Assembly: GCF_016405965.1 (NCBI RefSeq)
Contig: NZ_JAEFCD010000005.1
Coordinates: 62,001-126,000, forward strand
Source: Alteromonas sp. IB21
Lineage (GTDB): Bacteria; Pseudomonadota; Gammaproteobacteria; Enterobacterales; Alteromonadaceae
Direction of reading: 5' to 3'
DNA: 64,000 bases
The translations under genes were made by a program, and so were the position numbers. Positions 55,166 to 64,000 of the stretch are shown piece after piece (positions within the stretch are counted from its first letter, which is position 1; each line of letters begins with the position of its first letter). The notes below the pieces were generated by a model. The model worked only from the letters and a program-made list of their open reading frames with translations, was not told the origin of the DNA and made no database searches.

Positions 55166-55918
55166 TTAGCCTAGAAGTGGCTCGATATAATGACGGACTG
55201 ATTCAGAAGTACTGCAGTTATTTGGTATAGAGATGCTTTTATAGCCATCACCTAAAAAAGCTCGATCGATTTCAATTAACACACCAGTTTCAGTGCCATT
55301 ATCAACAAAGGTAACCTCTAGCTCTCTGGCACCGAATAAGCTTCGCGATTCTGGTTTGAATTCGTACTCTTGATAACAAGGTAAATGCGATACGAAATCA
55401 TGAGCGCGGACTCGACCAAATTCTATATCAGATTTGAATAATCGATATCCGCTGTCAGAAATGAATTTCAATACCGCTAATTGAGTTTTAGACGGCACTA
55501 TAGTCAGGCTATCCTTATCGCTAGCGTCTAAACCAGACTTAATATCTAACCCTGTTTGCAACCATACCTTGCCAATTTGATGACCAAATAAATAAGTTGC
55601 GGGTACTTCTGGATGCAAATCTAATGTGAGCTGTTTAGTGACGGTTTCGCCTGGTTGTATCGATAAATTGAACGATTGGTTCCAACTTTGCAGAATGACA
55701 CTCTTATTGTATTTGACTTCATTGTCGCCTAAATCAGCTTCAGTTTTAGCGCTCGCCATAACGGCAAACTCTAATCCCTGAAGCTGTTGTTCGACGTCTC
55801 CGCCTTGGATGACAACTTCAATATCAAATGGTTTCCCTGCCTGTAAACTGTCTGAAAGCAACAGAGTATCGACTTTAGCCTTGCCAATCCCCACGCTGGC
55901 CAAAATTTGCTTAAACAT
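55166..55918 (-). CDS. Spo0M-like sporulation-control family protein (arrestin fold)
   Basis: 250 residues. The start MFKQILASVGIGKAKVDTLL followed by PFDIEVVIQGGDVEQQLQGL is typical of SpoOM (PF07070), an arrestin-like beta-sandwich. In Bacillus it affects sporulation and cytoskeleton; in non-sporulating bacteria the role is unknown. It lies 80 bp downstream of the DUF2254 gene on the same strand and may be co-transcribed. Confidence 0.87.
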   Translation of the reverse strand: MFKQILASVGIGKAKVDTLLLSDSLQAGKPFDIEVVIQGGDVEQQLQGLEFAVMASAKTEADLGDNEVKYNKSVILQSWNQSFNLSIQPGETVTKQLTLDLHPEVPATYLFGHQIGKVWLQTGLDIKSGLDASDKDSLTIVPSKTQLAVLKFISDSGYRLFKSDIEFGRVRAHDFVSHLPCYQEYEFKPESRSLFGARELEVTFVDNGTETGVLIEIDRAFLGDGYKSISIPNNCSTSESVRHYIEPLLG

Positions 55919-55998
55919 ACGAATCTCCTTACGTTTTACTAACGGGTAAACATATTAGCATCGCACATAAAGCACAACTATGAGATTGTAAGGATTCA

Positions 55999-57297
55999 TT
56001 AATCTGAACTTTGGTTGATACACTTTCTAAGTCTCTCAATATCGTCTGAGAAGGCTAAAGCCTGCTCACTTCTTTTAAAGCTTTGTGTTGCAAAATGTGT
56101 AGCTGATTCGCTAAAACTACTACTTTTATCAAAACAATTGCTAATAGCATTGAGTGACTTTTGAATGTGAATAGCGACTTCTATATTAGCAGCACCATCT
56201 CGGCTAATGCTGGTATAAGCGTCGTCAAATAAGTCTTGAATTGATAATTCTGGTACTGATACACGGTCGTACTGATATTCCTCTCTCTTAAGTTCATCTT
56301 CGGCCGGTGGTGTGGTTTCAGAGTTTTGCCACAATAGTAATAGTCTGGTAACACTCCTAATAATACTAATGGCTGTACCATGATCATTGATTGCTGGTGA
56401 AAGTGCTCGCGAAGCGATTTCCGCTAGCACCACAAAACCAAATCGAGGATCAGCTTCGAAGGACCGTTCCTCCGAAATTGTATATGCCTGCTCGATACTC
56501 TCTACATCATCTTTCCTATTTACGTAGGCAAGTACCTTATCGGGAGTAACGAATTCTCCCGGAAGCATATTTACAATAACAAAAGCGTCGTTTTCACTGG
56601 CCCATTGCTGAATTCGCGCTATATCGATAAGTTGAATATACCCTACTCGCTGACTGAAAACAGGATGTGTCCCCTGCCCTTTAATTTTTGATTGTGACAC
56701 TTCCCCTGAAGGAACGGCCCCTAGGCAGGGCGATTTAATTCGGTTTTCGATTGCCCTTTGTGTAGCTTTTTCGACCTTTAATATTGTAGAGCCCACACGA
56801 CCCAGCCGCGCAACGCTATCTACCCATCGAATGAACGTTAGAATTACCATCGCAAAAGTCAAGCTCGTTAAGCAAAACAAGATGAAGAGCCCTGCTTCAT
56901 TAAAAAATGTATGGCTTATTGCGGTAAGGGCAACTGCACTATAAATAAAGGCACCAATAAATACAGAAAGCGCATTTTGCGACACGTCATCGGAAATAAT
57001 TAAACTAAGTGAACGCGGTGTGGAAGATTGGCTTGCCGAGGCGTAAGCATTTACCATGGTCCCAGCGGAAAAGGTTGCGATGACCATCATGCTAGATGCC
57101 ATTATAGACAGTAACGTTTCGACAGATTCTGCTTTTACTTCGGGTATATGCTCGGCAAGCGATGTGCCATCGGCAATCTTTGCCACAAATACAACCATTA
57201 GCGATAACATGCAGAAGCCGAGTGGTTTGACCCAAAGCTTTTCCTTAAAGCTGTATATGAGAAATCGTAGTCGATCAACGGTGATAGGTGCTTCCAC
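55999..57297 (-). CDS. DUF2254 integral membrane protein
   Basis: 432 residues, GTG start behind AAGGAG. Four hydrophobic segments in the first 160 residues (WVKPLGFCMLSLMVVFVAKI, then SIMASSMMVIATFSAGTMVN and two more) and a cytoplasmic part with RALSPAINDHGTAISIIRSV, the DUF2254 signature. Function unknown. Two serine-rich spots follow the second helix. Confidence 0.85.
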   Translation of the reverse strand: MEAPITVDRLRFLIYSFKEKLWVKPLGFCMLSLMVVFVAKIADGTSLAEHIPEVKAESVETLLSIMASSMMVIATFSAGTMVNAYASASQSSTPRSLSLIISDDVSQNALSVFIGAFIYSAVALTAISHTFFNEAGLFILFCLTSLTFAMVILTFIRWVDSVARLGRVGSTILKVEKATQRAIENRIKSPCLGAVPSGEVSQSKIKGQGTHPVFSQRVGYIQLIDIARIQQWASENDAFVIVNMLPGEFVTPDKVLAYVNRKDDVESIEQAYTISEERSFEADPRFGFVVLAEIASRALSPAINDHGTAISIIRSVTRLLLLWQNSETTPPAEDELKREEYQYDRVSVPELSIQDLFDDAYTSISRDGAANIEVAIHIQKSLNAISNCFDKSSSFSESATHFATQSFKRSEQALAFSDDIERLRKCINQSSD

Positions 57298-57434
57298 AAC
57301 ACTCTCCTTGTTGTTTGTCTTATACGAGTTTATACGTATTTGTGCAGTTAAATGATTAACCTACGTAAACGTGCAACCTAAATCATTTCGATTGGCTGAG
57401 AAGTTCATGGCCTGCGGCTAATAGGTTCTGTTTT

Positions 57435-57581
57435 CTAAGACGCTTGCGCACTACGCTTGTTGCCAGCACAACGTTTTGAACAGTACCGCACGTGCTCCCA
57501 GTTTCTTTCCCACTTTTTTCGCCATGTGAACGGCCTTTGACAGATCGGACACACTTTCGTCGGTAAGTCAGACTTCTTCAT
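57435..57581 (-). CDS. DUF2256 zinc-ribbon mini-protein
   Basis: 48 residues: [20 protein letters not shown] then [20 protein letters not shown]. Two CXXC-type pairs (CPIC, CSKRC) should hold one zinc ion. DUF2256 genes are often next to photolyase-type genes, as here, where its start overlaps the end of the FeS-type photolyase gene by 14 bp, so it is probably translated with it. Function unknown. Confidence 0.88.
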   Translation of the reverse strand: MKKSDLPTKVCPICQRPFTWRKKWERNWEHVRYCSKRCAGNKRSAQAS

Positions 57582-59106
57582 TTCTTGTTAACTTTGACAA
57601 AAAGGTCGCGGCGTCCTGTTTCATTGTTTCTATGTTCTCTTCTCTCATCCGTCCATAAGTTTTATAAATCATTGCCATACGATGATTATTGCTAAGCTTT
57701 TCTTTATGCTTATCAATAAAATGCCAATAAAGATAGTTGAATGGACACGCTTTTGGCCCCGTTTTCTTCGAAACCTGATAACCACAATTTTTGCAGTAAT
57801 TAGACATTTTATTAATGTAGCTACCGCTAGCCACATAGGGTTTGCTTGCCAAATTACCGCCGTCACTATACAAAATCATGCCAGCTACATTGGGTAGTTC
57901 AACCCATTCATAGGCATCGGCGTAAACCAATAGATACCAGGCTTGAACCTCTTCAGGACTTAACTCGGTAAGCAGACTAAAGTTCCCTATAACCATCAGT
58001 CGTTGAATGTGATGGGCATACGCGTTTTTCTGGGTCTCTTTTATGCACTGACGCATACAATTCATATTGGTTTGTCCGTCCCAGAAGAACGAAGGTAGTG
58101 CCCGGCTGTTGTTGAAGTAGTTATCAGTTTTTAGGCCCGGCATGAAATGCCAATAAAAACCGCGCACGTATTCTCGCCAACCCAGAATCTGACGAATAAA
58201 GCCTTCTGCCGAATTTAAAGGAACCTGCCCCGCGTGATATGCTTCCTCAGCTGCCTGGATAGCTTCCTTCGGCGTTAGCAGGCCACAGTTTAAATAAAAA
58301 CCAATGTGCGAATGATATAACCAGGGCTTACCTTCCACCATAGCGTCTTGGTACTGGCCAAAGTTAGGTAAGCGTTCATCTATGAAAGTATTGAGTACGG
58401 CTAGCGCATCCTCACGGGTAACCGCAAAATGAAAATCTTCAATTTCACCGAAATGCGCTTCGAAATTGGTCTTAACGAGCTCAATGACTTCGGAGGAAAT
58501 GTCATCTGGTTTGAACACTGTGTGCTTAGGTACTTGATGTGTCTCAGGCATAGATTCACGGTTTTGCGCGTCATAGTTCCATTTTCCGCCTATTGGATTT
58601 TTTCCATCCATTAACACATTATGTTTGCGCCGCATTTCACGATAAAAGAACTCCATTCTAAGCTGCTTTTTACCCTCAGCCCATGAACTAAACTCTTCAG
58701 GCGTTGCCAAAAAGCGGTTGTCCTCACAAATGGTTACCGGAATGCCAAGTACACTTTGCCACTGCTCCATACTTTTAAGTAGCCGGTATTCACCTGGCGA
58801 CGTAACTTTAACGTCAGTGAAACTTTGCGATGCAAGTGAATACTTTACTTGCTCCAGTAAACTGCCCTTGTTCTCTTCATCGTCATAATGAACATAGTTA
58901 ACGTTATAGTTGCTATCCTGCAAATGCTTCGCAAAGTGACGCATAGCACTAAATAAAAAAGCAATTTTCTTCTTGTGGTGCTTAACGTAAGTGGCTTCTT
59001 CGCGCACTTCTGCCATTAAAATCGTGTCTTTCGTTTTACGCGCATTAGCGATGGCGGGTAAGGTGTCAGTAAGCTGGTCGCCTAAAACTAAAATAAGTGA
59101 TGCCAT
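57568..59106 (-). CDS. FeS-type bacterial photolyase/cryptochrome (PhrB/CryB group, probable (6-4) photolyase)
   Basis: 512 residues. The start [20 protein letters not shown] is typical of the DPRP/FeS-BCP group. A 4Fe-4S cluster is expected from a cysteine in [12 protein letters not shown] (about residue 345) and the C-X2-C-X12-C set in [20 protein letters not shown] (about 435-452). The FAD-binding helical domain includes [20 protein letters not shown]. Agrobacterium PhrB of this class repairs (6-4) photoproducts. It lies 3 bp after the next photolyase gene, so they form one operon with DUF2256. Confidence 0.93.
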   Translation of the reverse strand: MASLILVLGDQLTDTLPAIANARKTKDTILMAEVREEATYVKHHKKKIAFLFSAMRHFAKHLQDSNYNVNYVHYDDEENKGSLLEQVKYSLASQSFTDVKVTSPGEYRLLKSMEQWQSVLGIPVTICEDNRFLATPEEFSSWAEGKKQLRMEFFYREMRRKHNVLMDGKNPIGGKWNYDAQNRESMPETHQVPKHTVFKPDDISSEVIELVKTNFEAHFGEIEDFHFAVTREDALAVLNTFIDERLPNFGQYQDAMVEGKPWLYHSHIGFYLNCGLLTPKEAIQAAEEAYHAGQVPLNSAEGFIRQILGWREYVRGFYWHFMPGLKTDNYFNNSRALPSFFWDGQTNMNCMRQCIKETQKNAYAHHIQRLMVIGNFSLLTELSPEEVQAWYLLVYADAYEWVELPNVAGMILYSDGGNLASKPYVASGSYINKMSNYCKNCGYQVSKKTGPKACPFNYLYWHFIDKHKEKLSNNHRMAMIYKTYGRMREENIETMKQDAATFLSKLTRNEEV

Positions 59107-59109
59107 ACC

Positions 59110-60534
59110 CTACTCTTTTATTTCCTGAAACGCATCTAAGGCACGCTGGCGGGATGCTTTTAAATCGACAATGGGTTTCGGATAATGCTTGCCTAATTCA
59201 ATTCCCGCGTCTTTCAAAATGGCTGAGGGTGCTTCCCAAGGTTTATGAATATATTTATCTGATAAACCATTAAGCTCAGGGCAATATTTACGCACATAGG
59301 TACCCTTTTTATCGAATTTTTCACCTTGTAACACAGGGTTAAATACTCTGAAGTAAGGTGCAGCGTCCGCTCCAGAGCCAGCTACCCATTGCCATCCCGC
59401 ACTGTTGCTCGCTAAATCAGCATCTAACAAGGTATCCCAAAACCAGCGTTCACCTTCGTGCCAGTCAAGCAGTAAGTTTTTCACCAAAAATGAACCAACA
59501 ACCATGCGTATGCGATTATGCATATAGCCCGTTTGCCATAATTCTCTCATGCCTGCATCGACGATAGGTATACCCGTCTTTCCTTGTTGCCATGCTTTTA
59601 ATGCTTTAGCATCAGTGCGCCAAGGAAACTTATCGAACTTATCGTTGAAGTTTTTATTTGGAAGCGTAGGAAAGTGAAACAGTAAATAGTAGCTGAACTC
59701 ACGCCAACCCAATTCACTTAAATAGGTTTCGATACTTTTATCTTCACTATTACCAAACTTATCTTTGATGGCGTACCAAACTTGATTGGGCGATACTTCA
59801 CCAAAATGTAGATGTGGAGATAGGCGTGACGTGCCGCGTGCAGATGGAATGTCGCGACCATCTTTATATTTTCTCGCAGAGTTCTCGATAAAATCAGATA
59901 AGTTGTCAGCGGCGCCATCTTCGCCGGGTGACCATTCTTTAGCGATAGTCTCATCCCACTTAATGCTAGGCAATAATGCCAATGATGCTAATTGGTCACC
60001 TTCACTTTTCACGTCAGCGTAGGTAATTCGTGCTGGAGGTGCTTTGGGGTAGCGCGGTTCTTCAACTTGTAAACAGCCATTTTTGTAATAGGGAGTGAAA
60101 ACGCGGTACGGCGTACCGTCTTTTTTCAGTACCTTCATAGGTTCCCACAATAAACTACCATTACAGCTATGTGCTTCAAAACCCTCGTCTATAAGATGCT
60201 TTTTGAGTGCTTTATCACGGTTTATCTGCCATGGCTCATAACAGCGGTTCCAAAAAATAGAGGTCGCGTCGAACGTCTTCATTAACCCAGGAATAATAGT
60301 TTGCGGGTCGCCTTTGAAGATCTGTAAGTGACCGTTTAATCGCTTGTTCAACGACTCAAGTGAATGATGAAGCCACCACTGGCTTGCACCGCCAGGAAGC
60401 CTGCCGTCAGGCGCATTGTCATCATAGATATAAATAGGAACGATTTTGCCCATATCACAGGCTGCATTTAATGCGGGGTTATCTTTTACGCGAAGGTCTT
60501 GTCGGAACCACATGATGCTTGTAGGAACGGTCAC
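59110..60534 (-). CDS. phrB: Deoxyribodipyrimidine photolyase (class I-like CPD photolyase)
   Basis: 474 residues from GTG 60534, which has AAAGGA upstream and puts MWFRQDLRVKDNPAL near the N-terminus as expected; a TTG 84 bp earlier is less likely. The photolyase alpha/beta antenna domain spans about 1-130 and the FAD domain from about 200. GWREFSYYLLFHFP, the GIPIVDAGMRELWQTGYMHN helix and SNSAGWQWVAGSGADAAPYF are intact, with the tryptophans used for flavin photoreduction. Repairs cyclobutane pyrimidine dimers with blue light. First gene of the leftward operon. Confidence 0.93.
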   Translation of the reverse strand: MTVPTSIMWFRQDLRVKDNPALNAACDMGKIVPIYIYDDNAPDGRLPGGASQWWLHHSLESLNKRLNGHLQIFKGDPQTIIPGLMKTFDATSIFWNRCYEPWQINRDKALKKHLIDEGFEAHSCNGSLLWEPMKVLKKDGTPYRVFTPYYKNGCLQVEEPRYPKAPPARITYADVKSEGDQLASLALLPSIKWDETIAKEWSPGEDGAADNLSDFIENSARKYKDGRDIPSARGTSRLSPHLHFGEVSPNQVWYAIKDKFGNSEDKSIETYLSELGWREFSYYLLFHFPTLPNKNFNDKFDKFPWRTDAKALKAWQQGKTGIPIVDAGMRELWQTGYMHNRIRMVVGSFLVKNLLLDWHEGERWFWDTLLDADLASNSAGWQWVAGSGADAAPYFRVFNPVLQGEKFDKKGTYVRKYCPELNGLSDKYIHKPWEAPSAILKDAGIELGKHYPKPIVDLKASRQRALDAFQEIKE

Positions 60535-60644
60535 TTTTTTTCCTTTTTCACTGCACTTAATTTGAATTATTTTCGTAGTGTTAGATGTACGTACGATTTT
60601 AGATTCTGGATCCGACAAAAAACGAAAAAGCGTGACAAATTAGT

Positions 60645-61952
60645 ATGATAAATAACCAGCGAGAAAGTGAACATACAAACGATGTTCGCAGAGGTTTGTT
60701 TTGGTTTCGACACGACCTAAGACTTCACGACCAACCAGCGATACTAAAGCTTTGTGAAGAAGTATCAGAGATAACATTTGCCTATATATTGGATGAACAA
60801 CATATTCTTCCCAACGAATTTGGCTTTTCGCCAATGGGTGAACACAGGCATACATTTCTACTTCAGACCCTAAGCGATTTAGAGCAATCACTTAATAAAT
60901 ATGGTCATAAACTAGTGGTGTTGAGAGGTAAAACAGCTGACTGTTTAGTTAACCTTCTACGAGTCGGTGACTATACCCACTTAGGTGTAAGTCAGCATTG
61001 CGGTTATAACGAAACTGCTCAACTTAATACCGTAAAACGCTTCTTTGATAGATTAACGGTGATAGAAACCGCAACTTACGGCCTTTTCGACGTTAATAGT
61101 TTTCCTTTTTCGATTGAAGATATGCCTGATGTATTTAGTCCATTTCGCAGAAAAGTAGAAAAGCACTGTGAACCACTACCAGTGGCTAAAACGATATCAC
61201 AGTTGCCGAAACCTTACGCGCCTGAAGTTGAGCAGCAATATCGCTTTGAGATAAACGTAGAGCTGCCCGCTTCGCCAAGCCATACTTTTGTTGGTGGCGA
61301 AAAAGCTGCGCTTTCTCACTTGAATCGCTACCTTTTTGATTGGCATGCGGCCGCAACCTATAAAGAAACACGAAATGCGCTGGATACATGGGAGCATAGC
61401 ACTAAACTCTCTGCGTGGTTAGCGAACGGCTCCTTATCTGCTCGCGAAGTAGTTAGGCAAGTTAAAGAATTTGAACAAACTATTGAAAAAAATGACTCCA
61501 CCTACTGGATTTATTTTGAGCTCTTATGGCGTGAATTTTTTCATTGGTTGCAGTGTAAGTATGGGGTTAAGTGGTTTCGCTTCAGTGGAATCCAAGGTAA
61601 AACGCCTTCAACCAAACACGACCCAGAAACCTTTACTCGTTGGTGTGAAGGTAAAACAGGTTATCCTATTGTAGACGCCTGTATGCGTCAGCTTTCTGAG
61701 ACCGGCTACATGTCAAATCGAGGACGTCAATTAGTTGCTAGCTGCTTTGTACACGAACTTCGCCAAGACTGGCGCTATGGCGCTGCATGGTTTGAGCATC
61801 AACTCATCGACTATGATGTAGGCAGTAACTGGGGAAACTGGTTATACCTTGCCGGTGTTGGGAGCGACCCTCGTGGCCACAGACAGTTTAACTTGCAGAA
61901 GCAAACTGATACTTACGATCCACACGGCAATTTTCGCGATAAGTGGCTTTAG
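60645..61952 (+). CDS. DASH-family cryptochrome
   Basis: 435 residues. [20 protein letters not shown] at the start and, near the end, [20 protein letters not shown] followed by [22 protein letters not shown], the diagnostic cry-DASH tail. Cry-DASH proteins bind FAD and MTHF, and repair dimers mainly in single-stranded or looped DNA; some are photoreceptors. Divergent from the other photolyase operon across 110 bp (from the chosen start), so light control of both from one region is possible. Confidence 0.94.
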   Translation: MINNQRESEHTNDVRRGLFWFRHDLRLHDQPAILKLCEEVSEITFAYILDEQHILPNEFGFSPMGEHRHTFLLQTLSDLEQSLNKYGHKLVVLRGKTADCLVNLLRVGDYTHLGVSQHCGYNETAQLNTVKRFFDRLTVIETATYGLFDVNSFPFSIEDMPDVFSPFRRKVEKHCEPLPVAKTISQLPKPYAPEVEQQYRFEINVELPASPSHTFVGGEKAALSHLNRYLFDWHAAATYKETRNALDTWEHSTKLSAWLANGSLSAREVVRQVKEFEQTIEKNDSTYWIYFELLWREFFHWLQCKYGVKWFRFSGIQGKTPSTKHDPETFTRWCEGKTGYPIVDACMRQLSETGYMSNRGRQLVASCFVHELRQDWRYGAAWFEHQLIDYDVGSNWGNWLYLAGVGSDPRGHRQFNLQKQTDTYDPHGNFRDKWL

Positions 61953-61963
61953 TTCATACGTTT

Positions 61964-63595
61964 ATGCCGACCGCCAATATGAAACCAGCGGTAACCGTAG
62001 TATGGCTAAAAAGAGACTTGCGCTTGCGCGACCACGAACCGCTTTTCCGAGCGGCAATGGCCAATGAGCGCGTACTGCTGTTGTACTGCTGGGAGCCTTC
62101 ACTTTTAAGAGACCCCCACATGAGCGAGCGCCACTGGCGCTTCGTTCAACAAAGTCTCGACGATATAAACCGACAGCTGCCAGAAAATATCACCGTCCTC
62201 TCACTGCACGCAGAAGTCGTGGAAGCGCTTGAATATATTTCTCATTTTTTCTTTATTTCTTTGGTTAGGAGTTACCAAGAAATCGGTCTAAAGGTTACGC
62301 ATAACCGTGACAAACAAGTATTTAAGTATCTGAATGAAAAAAGAATACCGTTTATTGAGTCATCTTATGGTGCTGTAATACGCGGATTGCCTCACCGTTC
62401 AGAATGGCAGTCAAACTGGGAACGTCATTTCTCTGAACCTACGTTTGATTTCGAGATTAATCATGTGAATTGGATAGACTGGCGAGCCAATACGAAAATA
62501 GATATCGCAGAGCAAACACTCAGCGAGTTATTGGCATCACATAGTTCTCGGATTGACAGCTCTCATAAAGATGAGCAAGCTCCACGTTATGTCGTGCAAG
62601 ATGAACTGCAAATAAATATCGTGGGTATGCAACCAGGTGGTGAACGTCGCGCTTGGCAGGTGCTGAAAGATTTTTTCAATCATCGGGGACAGTTTTACCA
62701 CCAACATATTTCACAACCCGAATATGCGAGAAGGGCGTGTACACGATTGAGCCCTTATTTAGCATGGGGCAACATTTCTATTAAGCAGGCCTATCAAAGC
62801 GTTCAACTGCAAAAGCAGATAAAAAAATCGCTTTCGGAAGAAGATAAAAAGAGATGGGTTCGCGCCCTTTCTGCCCTAACCTCGAGGCTGCATTGGCATT
62901 GCCACTTCATTCAAAAGTTCGAGAGTGAATGCAGCATTGAATGGCGACCAATGAATAGCGCATACGAAACGTTTCCTTATATTGACGGTCCGGAAGCTGA
63001 TCGGCGTTTCCATTATTGGAGCATTGGACAAACGGGTTACCCTCTTGTTGATGCGTGTATGCGTGCGTTAAAACATACGGGATATCTCAATTTCCGAATG
63101 CGCGCTATGGTCACTAGCTTTCTATGTCACCATTTAAATGTTCACTGGCTAAAGGCTGCCCACTATTTGGCGACACAATTTTTAGATTTTGAACCGGGTA
63201 TTCACTATCCGCAAATTCAGATGCAGGCGAGCGTTACCGGCATCCACACCGTTCGGCTATACAATCCTGTTACGCAATCAAAAAAGCTAGACCCTGACGG
63301 CGTGTTTATTAAAAAATGGATACCAGAGCTCTCTGTGCTGCCAGGTGACACCGTGCACGCGCCTTATCTACTTCCACCCCTTGAGGCGGTAATGCTTGAT
63401 TTTGAGCTTGGTAGGGATTACGTTTCTCCCATTATCGATATAACAGAAAATAATCGAGCTACGGCAAAACGGTTATGGGACTATCGAGAACGGGATGACG
63501 TGCTCAAAGAAGCGAAGCGTATTGTTCAGCGACATACTTTGCAGAATAGCCCTAGTCGAACATGGCTGAAAGCTAAGGCAAATAAAAATGCCTAA
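61964..63595 (+). CDS. Photolyase/cryptochrome-family protein of uncertain class
   Basis: About 543 residues; start uncertain (GTG 61943, ATG 61964 or ATG 61979). It begins [20 protein letters not shown], so it has a photolyase antenna domain, and an FAD-type domain with [15 protein letters not shown] and [20 protein letters not shown]. The class I WQW signature is replaced by [10 protein letters not shown], and the tail continues TVRLYNP. It thus lacks the usual tryptophan next to FAD. It overlaps or abuts the cry-DASH gene and is surely co-transcribed. Confidence 0.88.
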   Translation: MPTANMKPAVTVVWLKRDLRLRDHEPLFRAAMANERVLLLYCWEPSLLRDPHMSERHWRFVQQSLDDINRQLPENITVLSLHAEVVEALEYISHFFFISLVRSYQEIGLKVTHNRDKQVFKYLNEKRIPFIESSYGAVIRGLPHRSEWQSNWERHFSEPTFDFEINHVNWIDWRANTKIDIAEQTLSELLASHSSRIDSSHKDEQAPRYVVQDELQINIVGMQPGGERRAWQVLKDFFNHRGQFYHQHISQPEYARRACTRLSPYLAWGNISIKQAYQSVQLQKQIKKSLSEEDKKRWVRALSALTSRLHWHCHFIQKFESECSIEWRPMNSAYETFPYIDGPEADRRFHYWSIGQTGYPLVDACMRALKHTGYLNFRMRAMVTSFLCHHLNVHWLKAAHYLATQFLDFEPGIHYPQIQMQASVTGIHTVRLYNPVTQSKKLDPDGVFIKKWIPELSVLPGDTVHAPYLLPPLEAVMLDFELGRDYVSPIIDITENNRATAKRLWDYRERDDVLKEAKRIVQRHTLQNSPSRTWLKAKANKNA

Positions 63596-63879
63596 CGGTT
63601 ATTTTTTCTAAGCCACTCATTGAGCAACTTTATTTGACCGCACTTGTATGCGGCATACATTAATCGCATGGCATTCGACATGGCTTCGCTGTCTGTCCAT
63701 CCGGTTTTGTCACGAATTTCATCGTAACACGCTTTGGCTTCGGGGCTAACGTAACCTCTAACTAATTTCTTGCCTGCATCTTTCTGTCTTTCTCTAAAAC
63801 GACGCTGTTTGTCGGCGTTTGCTTTTGCTTTATCTGTCGAACTACGCTTGTAGAGCTTTTTTGTTGTTTCTTCTGTCAT
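63592..63879 (-). CDS. Small basic hypothetical protein
   Basis: 95 residues from ATG 63879 (a GTG three codons earlier is possible). The first half is strongly basic ([20 protein letters not shown], then RFRERQK), and the second half has a helix pattern [20 protein letters not shown] followed by [13 protein letters not shown]. The layout faintly resembles ribbon-helix-helix regulators such as plasmid RepB/CopB-type proteins, but I do not recognise it firmly. Its stop overlaps the end of the convergent photolyase-like gene by 4 bp. Confidence 0.5.
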   Translation of the reverse strand: MTEETTKKLYKRSSTDKAKANADKQRRFRERQKDAGKKLVRGYVSPEAKACYDEIRDKTGWTDSEAMSNAMRLMYAAYKCGQIKLLNEWLRKNNR

Positions 63880-64000
63880 AGTTTTCACACGAAATTACGT
63901 TATTGTAGATCTAAAGATAATTGCTGTATAAATATCATGCAATCAGTGCGATATTTGTTCGAGCCTAATAACTACAGCTATAGTAGCACGCGTTTTTCTT

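Overview
The window reads as chromosome of a marine gammaproteobacterium of the order Alteromonadales, most likely Alteromonas. This rests on recognised gene order and families (lrp-ftsK-lolA-rarA-crcB-serS; tusDCBE beside yccA; uvrY-uvrC-pgsA followed by tRNA-Gly/Cys/Leu; ccoNOQP-ccoHIS-fnr-uspE-ttcA; an ovothiol pair; a photolyase cluster). No database search was possible, so the genus is an inference.

Layout. 1-8.2 kb is a core housekeeping block: Lrp regulator, FtsK DNA translocase, LolA, RarA, CrcB, SerS and a SRAP-type DNA-damage protein. 8.3-11.3 kb on the minus strand holds a host-attachment-family protein, the TusDCB-TusE sulfur relay for tRNA 2-thiouridine, and the BI-1-like protein YccA. 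11.5-16.6 kb is a plastic zone with three near-identical tRNA-Ser(UGA) genes, each with its own promoter and terminator, a fourth tail-only remnant, a four-gene cassette between copies 1 and 2 (DUF3360 transporter, LysR regulator, DoxX, LigB-type dioxygenase), and a decayed 3' end of a probable outer-membrane protein. 17-22 kb carries ovoA and a probable ovoB (ovothiol synthesis) and a pirin. 21.9-25.6 kb is uvrY-uvrC-pgsA and three tRNAs; a complete ISL3-family element with an 8-bp target duplication has landed exactly at the 3' end of tRNA-Leu.

27-33 kb is mostly plus-strand: a DTW-domain tRNA-modifying enzyme, Tpx, a mercaptopyruvate-type sulfurtransferase, CobB, a LysE-type exporter, a membrane protein with Bax glucosaminidase and a DUF2987 protein. 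33-44.3 kb is a minus-strand block for cbb3 respiration and its control: ccoNOQP, ccoH, ccoI, ccoS, a TauE/SafE-family membrane protein, fnr, uspE, ttcA and a patatin-like protein. A good FNR box sits in the divergent ccoN promoter region. 44.5-51.5 kb holds a small anchored protein divergent from ccoN, a complementary pair of bacterioferritin subunits, a Kef-type antiporter, an FMN-binding glutamate-synthase-like enzyme, a cytochrome c lipoprotein, a Usp protein and DgkA.

51.5-55.2 kb looks like acquired DNA: an orphan protein, a tyrosine recombinase whose catalytic residues and spacing match phage P1 Cre, a 34-bp loxP-like palindrome 90 bp upstream of it, and about 1.85 kb with no convincing gene but two copies of a 55-bp palindromic element. 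55-64 kb is a stress and light-repair region: Spo0M-like protein, DUF2254 membrane protein, DUF2256 mini-protein, and four photolyase/cryptochrome-family genes of four different types in a row.

The strongest candidate for an undescribed system is the Cre-like recombinase with its lox-like site and palindromic neighbourhood. The four-photolyase cluster and the tRNA-Ser recombination zone come next.
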